A stretch of 21,205 bases of DNA from Anaerolineales bacterium UBA6663. Its GTDB lineage: Bacteria; Chloroflexota; Anaerolineae; Anaerolineales; UBA6663. The notes beneath the pieces are model-generated. The model did not search any database, was not told where the DNA came from, and saw nothing but the letters and a program-made list of their open reading frames with translations. The position numbers and the translations under genes were made by a program. How positions within the stretch are numbered: the stretch's first letter is position 1; each line of letters starts with the position of its first letter. Below are positions 17,931 through 21,205 of this stretch, piece after piece. The stretch is from positions 14,427-35,631 of the forward strand of contig DKKP01000157.1 in assembly GCA_002455335.1 (NCBI GenBank), in the 5' to 3' direction.

Positions 17931-18860
17931 TCAGACGCTTACAGGTGGCACACTGAGGACGCGCGGCAGCACATCGCGCGTGATGTCGGCGTCGGTCTTG
18001 GGCTCCGCGACGTCGCTGAAGAGCGCCCAGTGCTCCACATGCGAGACGCTTTCACCCGGGGCCAATGTCGTCAACGGTCCGAGTGTTTCGAGTTCGAGCA
18101 TGTCGCTGTCGGTGTAGGTTTCGTAGTTCACGCCGCGATCGGGATACGTGGCGGCCGAATCCCAGGCGAAGCGTTTGACAAACAGGTGGCCCTGGAATGC
18201 GTACGCACACCAGCCGGCCGGGACGGTCAAACCGAATTTTTGTGAATCGGCACCGGCGGGGTCCTGGCGGAGCGTGACGTACTTGCCGCTCAACCGCCAG
18301 CGCGGGTCGGAGAAGTTGGTGTACGACCACAGGGTGAACGTGTGGGTGGGTAGGAGGCTTTCCGGGCCGTGCGGCTCATACGGCGGAAGCGGCACGATCT
18401 GTATACCACCGGGTGTCACCTGTGTGAGCGCCCACGGCGCGAGGGTCACGGGCCACAGCGTGCGATTGGTCAGCGTATGTCGCACCGTGGCGCTCGCGCC
18501 CGTTTGGGCCAGGGTGACCGTCATCGACTTCTCGATCCCGGCGAGCGAGTCGGCAGACATGATCACACGGACACCATCCGTGATGGGCTCGACCTGGAGC
18601 GCGCTGTTATCGGGCGTATACGTGCGGGTGATCGATTCGGGCGCATGCCACAACCGGTGCCCGCCATAGGCGCGGAAGTCGCTGCCGCCGGTTTCACCAA
18701 GTTGCTCGGTGAACAGCTTCATGACGTTGGGCCCGCTCTCCAGCGCGAAGCTCAGGATCCGTGGGCCGACATCGGCGGTCAGGATGAGCTCCACGGTGCC
18801 ATTCGAAAGGAACAGGGTGTTTGGCCAGCCGTGAAAGTCGCGAGTTGTCAGAGTTGTCAT
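17931..18860 (-). CDS. DUF4380-like protein (galactose-mutarotase superfamily fold)
   Basis: 309 residues, beta-strand-rich throughout. N-terminal VELILTADVGPRILSF matches the opening strands of aldose-1-epimerase-like proteins, and AYGGHRLWHAPE (65-75) matches the conserved GGHRLW-x-APE block I associate with DUF4380 proteins. Near the C-terminus SHVEHWALF supplies another His/Glu pair. No signal peptide, so it is cytosolic. It probably binds or isomerises a sugar or sugar-like ligand, but catalysis is not established for this family, and true mutarotase catalytic residues cannot be assigned with confidence. ATG 18860 is preceded by AAGG with a four-base spacer. It is convergent with nnr and appears monocistronic. 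Family call is moderate; function unknown. Confidence 0.75.
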   Translation of the reverse strand: MTTLTTRDFHGWPNTLFLSNGTVELILTADVGPRILSFALESGPNVMKLFTEQLGETGGSDFRAYGGHRLWHAPESITRTYTPDNSALQVEPITDGVRVIMSADSLAGIEKSMTVTLAQTGASATVRHTLTNRTLWPVTLAPWALTQVTPGGIQIVPLPPYEPHGPESLLPTHTFTLWSYTNFSDPRWRLSGKYVTLRQDPAGADSQKFGLTVPAGWCAYAFQGHLFVKRFAWDSAATYPDRGVNYETYTDSDMLELETLGPLTTLAPGESVSHVEHWALFSDVAEPKTDADITRDVLPRVLSVPPVSV

Positions 18861-19337
18861 GTTGCCTTACCGGATAGGTGATCAGGCCCAGGCCGAGGCG
18901 CCGCGGGCGGCGGCATCGCGATGCAAGGTCGCGTTACGATGGTCGCCGACGACGGCGCGGGTCTGGAGGGTTGATTGACTTTGTGGGTGCCTTAATGAGT
19001 TGCGCCGACCCAAGCATCGCGCCGAGCTCGTGCTGCGACCGGCTCCAGCACCGGTGGCCGCCACCGCGTCGCTCGGTCGTTCCGCGCCGGATCGAGCCAG
19101 AGCCTGAGCCTCAGCCAGTTCGCAGGAGGGCGCCAAGAGCATGCTCGCGATTGTAGCGCAGTCCACTTGGGTGCTTGTGCTCGGTGGGCCGGCGTAGCGC
19201 CTACGCGCTTGTTCTGCGGAACGATGCGCGCAAGGTTGGCTCACATGCGCCGTGTCGAATCGATGAGGGTCAGCGGCAAGCTGGAACCGGATTCGCAGAG
19301 CGATCGCGCGGGTTTCACCCAGGAAAGGATCTTGGCT
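18861..19337. other. 477-bp spacer without a convincing gene
   Basis: Open frames here are short or are shadows with Arg/Ser/Pro-rich translations lacking RBS or family features. Visible small elements: a 10-bp palindrome CATCGCGATG (18914-18923), a six-base stem with a three-base loop GCGTAG-CGC-CTACGC (19192-19206), and a minus-strand TACAAT near 19155 without a -35. It must hold the promoters of the two divergent genes, but none is clear. No tRNA or known riboswitch pattern was recognised. Confidence 0.5.
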
Positions 19338-20222
19338 ATGCTGACGTACGACGATCTGTTGACACGTTTCATCGCGTGGGCGGAGGAGGCGCCGACGGTT
19401 CGCTCGGCCATGATCCTGGGCTCGCGGGCCCGCAGTGATCATCCCGCGGACGAGTGGTCCGACCTGGACGTCCTGGTCTTTGCGGCCGAGCCGGATAGCC
19501 TGATCCGGGAGTCCACCTGGGCCACCCGCCTGGCTCCACACTGGCTGACGTTCGTCGAGCGCACGGGCGATGGCTCGGCCTGGGAACGACGCACCCTGTA
19601 CGAAGGCGGCCTCGATGTGGACGTGGCCGTGTTCCCGGCGGCGGGTCTGGCTGCGTTGGATGCCGAACTCCCTCCGGCCCTGATCGACGTAATTCGACGA
19701 GGTGTCCGGATCCTGGTTGACAAAGATGGCGTGCTCAGTCGGGTGGTCGCCCGGCCGCTACCCTCCATCGGGTTGTACAAGCAACCGAGTGAGGCGGAGT
19801 TTGTGAACCTCGTCAGCGACTTCTGGTATCACACGCTGTGGAGCGCCAAGCACTGGCGACGTGGCGAACTGTGGTGGGCCAAGTCGGGAATCGATGGCGC
19901 CCTGAAGAACCAGCTGCACCGGATGCTTGAATGGCATGCGCGCGCCACGCGCGGCGCAGATTTCGACACCTGGCTGCGCGGGCGTTTTCTGGAGGAATGG
20001 GCCGACCCGCGGGCCGTGGCCGCTCTTCCTGGCATCTTCGGGCGCTACGATCGGGCCGATCTGGCGAGTGCGCTCGAGGCCACGATGAAGCTCTATCGCT
20101 GGCTGGAGGACGAGACGGCTGAGCGCTGGGGCTACACGCCGCCGCGCGACGGTGAGTTGCGGGCCGCGACCGCCACTGAGGCCCTGCTCGCGGCCAGGCC
20201 CTGGCACAATCCGGATGATTAG
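19338..20222 (+). CDS. ANT(6)-type nucleotidyltransferase (streptomycin adenylyltransferase family)
   Basis: 294 residues, typical of the AadE/Adenyl_transf family. The nucleotidyltransferase signature is clear: ILGSRARSDH (27-35) followed by SDLDVLVF with D42 and D44, and a third acidic strand GLDVDVAVFP (D93/D95). The helical C-terminal half contains FWYHTLWSAKHWRRGELWWAK, as in aminoglycoside 6-adenylyltransferases. Start: ATG 19338 has AGGAAAGGA just upstream (19321-19329) with an eight-base spacer; the longer open frame upstream lacks support. Members transfer AMP from ATP to streptomycin, but chromosomal homologues in environmental bacteria often have untested substrates, so resistance is only a possibility. 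The next gene starts six bases after this stop, forming a two-gene unit with a P-loop kinase. Confidence 0.88.
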   Translation: MLTYDDLLTRFIAWAEEAPTVRSAMILGSRARSDHPADEWSDLDVLVFAAEPDSLIRESTWATRLAPHWLTFVERTGDGSAWERRTLYEGGLDVDVAVFPAAGLAALDAELPPALIDVIRRGVRILVDKDGVLSRVVARPLPSIGLYKQPSEAEFVNLVSDFWYHTLWSAKHWRRGELWWAKSGIDGALKNQLHRMLEWHARATRGADFDTWLRGRFLEEWADPRAVAALPGIFGRYDRADLASALEATMKLYRWLEDETAERWGYTPPRDGELRAATATEALLAARPWHNPDD

Positions 20223-20228
20223 CCGGCG

Positions 20229-20861
20229 ATGTTCTTGATCTGCCCGAATTGCGGCGAGCACCGACCCGACCGCGTCGTCGACCCGGCCGGGCCTGTGTCG
20301 ATCTGCCCGGTCTGCGGGCACCGGCGGTCTTTCGTGCGCCGACCCTTGCTTGTCGTCGGCGGGGCGAGCGGGTCGGGCAAGTCGACACTGTGCCAGGCAC
20401 TGCTCGGTCGCGTCAGCGGCGGCGTGCTGCTCGATTCCGACTTGCTCTGGCGGCCGGAGTTCAACACGCCCGACACTGGCTATGCTGAGTTCTTCGAGAC
20501 CTGGCTCAGGCTCACGGTCGCCATTCATCAGTCGACTGGCCCGGTCATCCTGTTCGGCGCCGGGTTTGGCGTGCCCACCAACCTGGAGGGCCGGCTCCAT
20601 CGGCGCTACGTGGGTCGCATCCACTACCTGGCGTTGATCTGCCCCGATGACGTGCTGGCGCAACGCTTGCGGGCGCGGCCGGCGTGGCGCGGCGCCGGCG
20701 GCGATGACTTTGTGCAGGGACAGGTCGGCTTCAATCGCTGGCTGCGGACTGAAGGCCCGAGAGCCGCCGTGGATTATGCGCTGGTGGACACGCAGGTCCA
20801 CGATGTCGGTCGTGCCGCGGCACAGGTGGCGCAATGGATCGAGGCGCACCTGGTTGGATGA
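20229..20861 (+). CDS. Zinc-ribbon P-loop kinase-like ATPase
   Basis: 210 residues. An N-terminal zinc ribbon with two CxxC pairs (C5/C8 in CPNCGE and C26/C29 in CPVCGH) precedes a P-loop domain: Walker A GGASGSGKST (44-53), an acidic pair LLDSDLLW (D69, D71) where nucleoside and shikimate-type kinases hold substrate or metal, and a basic lid-like stretch RLRARPAWR. About 175 residues of P-loop domain fits small-molecule or nucleoside kinases. The substrate cannot be read. It begins six bases after the adenylyltransferase stop, so the two are probably co-expressed; a shared substrate is inference. The RBS is weak (GGCG before ATG), consistent with translational coupling. Convergent with the amidohydrolase to the right. 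Confidence 0.8.
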   Translation: MFLICPNCGEHRPDRVVDPAGPVSICPVCGHRRSFVRRPLLVVGGASGSGKSTLCQALLGRVSGGVLLDSDLLWRPEFNTPDTGYAEFFETWLRLTVAIHQSTGPVILFGAGFGVPTNLEGRLHRRYVGRIHYLALICPDDVLAQRLRARPAWRGAGGDDFVQGQVGFNRWLRTEGPRAAVDYALVDTQVHDVGRAAAQVAQWIEAHLVG

Positions 20862-20887
20862 GGCTCCGGCCCATCCTGGGATCGGGT

Positions 20888-21205
20888 TCAGCGTGGCGCG
20901 ATCAGGTGGCGCGCGATGCGATTGTGGCGCTCGATGAGCACCGGCAGGTCCACGGTCGCCAGGCGCCCCTCGCGAACCACGACTCGGCCGTGGACGACGG
21001 TGTAGGCCGCAGTCGTGGGTGCGCACAGCAGGGCGGCCGCCACCGGGTCATGCAAGGCGCCCGCATAGGTGACGTGGCCCAGATCGAGCGCAAAGAAATC
21101 GGCGCACATCCCGGGCGCAAGCGCGCCGACATCATCGCGCCCGAGCACGGCCGCGCCGCCGAGAGTCGCGACCTCGAGCGCCTCACGCGCGCTGAGTTGC
21201 CCGGC
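20888..21205 (-). CDS. Amidohydrolase (8-oxoguanine deaminase / TRZ-ATZ-like), C-terminal part only
   Basis: The minus-strand frame is open to the right edge and gives 105 residues of a C-terminus. It begins AGQLSAREALEVATLGGAAV and continues LGRDDVGALAPGMCADFFAL, the hallmark tail of metal-dependent amidohydrolases in which the chain returns to the small beta-sandwich. The segment ALHDPVAAALLC and the final VVHGRVVVREGRL fit the 8-oxoguanine deaminase/hydroxyatrazine hydrolase group, so it probably deaminates a purine or related ring. Metal-binding His residues lie outside the window, so the exact substrate is not assignable. The internal GTG at 21148 is not the start, since conserved sequence continues upstream of it. 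It converges with the P-loop kinase gene across 26 bp. Confidence 0.85.
   Translation of the reverse strand, partial: AGQLSAREALEVATLGGAAVLGRDDVGALAPGMCADFFALDLGHVTYAGALHDPVAAALLCAPTTAAYTVVHGRVVVREGRLATVDLPVLIERHNRIARHLIAPR

Noticed and set aside
18882..19541. A minus-strand open frame covering the 477-bp spacer and the start of the adenylyltransferase
   Set aside because: No family resemblance, it overlaps the conserved GSRAR nucleotidyltransferase motif on the other strand, and its translation is low-complexity Arg/Ala/Ser.

Overview
The window is GC-rich bacterial chromosome, densely packed, with many GTG/TTG starts and short or overlapping gene junctions. The gene mix suggests a Chloroflexota (Chloroflexi) bacterium: a soluble Ser/Thr kinase fused to a PQQ-type propeller, a PP2C phosphatase, a vWA protein, zinc-ribbon proteins and a secreted Pro/Thr-rich protein. 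This assignment rests on style and gene content only; no rRNA or marker gene is present.

Layout. (1) Positions 1-4537, minus strand: a compact signalling operon transcribed as Ser/Thr kinase with eight-bladed propeller, then PP2C phosphatase, then a degenerate-J-domain/vWA protein, then a zinc-ribbon protein cut by the window edge. Junctions are tight: an RBS just after a stop, a 15-bp gap, and an ATGA overlap. (2) Positions 4538-4758: a divergent promoter region with a consensus -10 on the minus strand and an extended -10 on the plus strand. (3) Positions 4759-13220, plus strand: an MFS transporter, then a phosphorelay (double-receiver hybrid histidine kinase, stand-alone HPt protein, Cache-like sensor kinase, REC-PAS response regulator without a DNA-binding domain), ending with a membrane-anchored Pro/Thr-rich protein. 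(4) A perfect 13-bp-stem hairpin separates this from a convergent P2-type cation ATPase (13309-16104, minus). (5) A divergent spacer with four helically phased TGTCRG half-sites leads to the bifunctional NAD(P)HX repair enzyme Nnr (plus). (6) A DUF4380-like mutarotase-fold protein (minus). (7) A 477-bp spacer with no convincing gene. (8) A two-gene unit: ANT(6)-type nucleotidyltransferase plus a zinc-ribbon P-loop kinase. (9) The C-terminal end of an amidohydrolase, running in from the right edge on the minus strand.

How it works together. The left half holds two signalling circuits back to back. One is a Ser/Thr phosphorylation switch: kinase, phosphatase, and vWA/J plus zinc-ribbon effectors. 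It resembles the vWA-PP2C-kinase triads known from TerY-type systems, but the domain fusions differ. The other is a multistep His-Asp relay whose visible endpoint is a REC-PAS protein, so its output is probably protein-protein or lies elsewhere. The right half is mostly metabolic and housekeeping: ion transport, cofactor repair, a carbohydrate-related protein, nucleotidyl/phosphoryl transfer and deamination.
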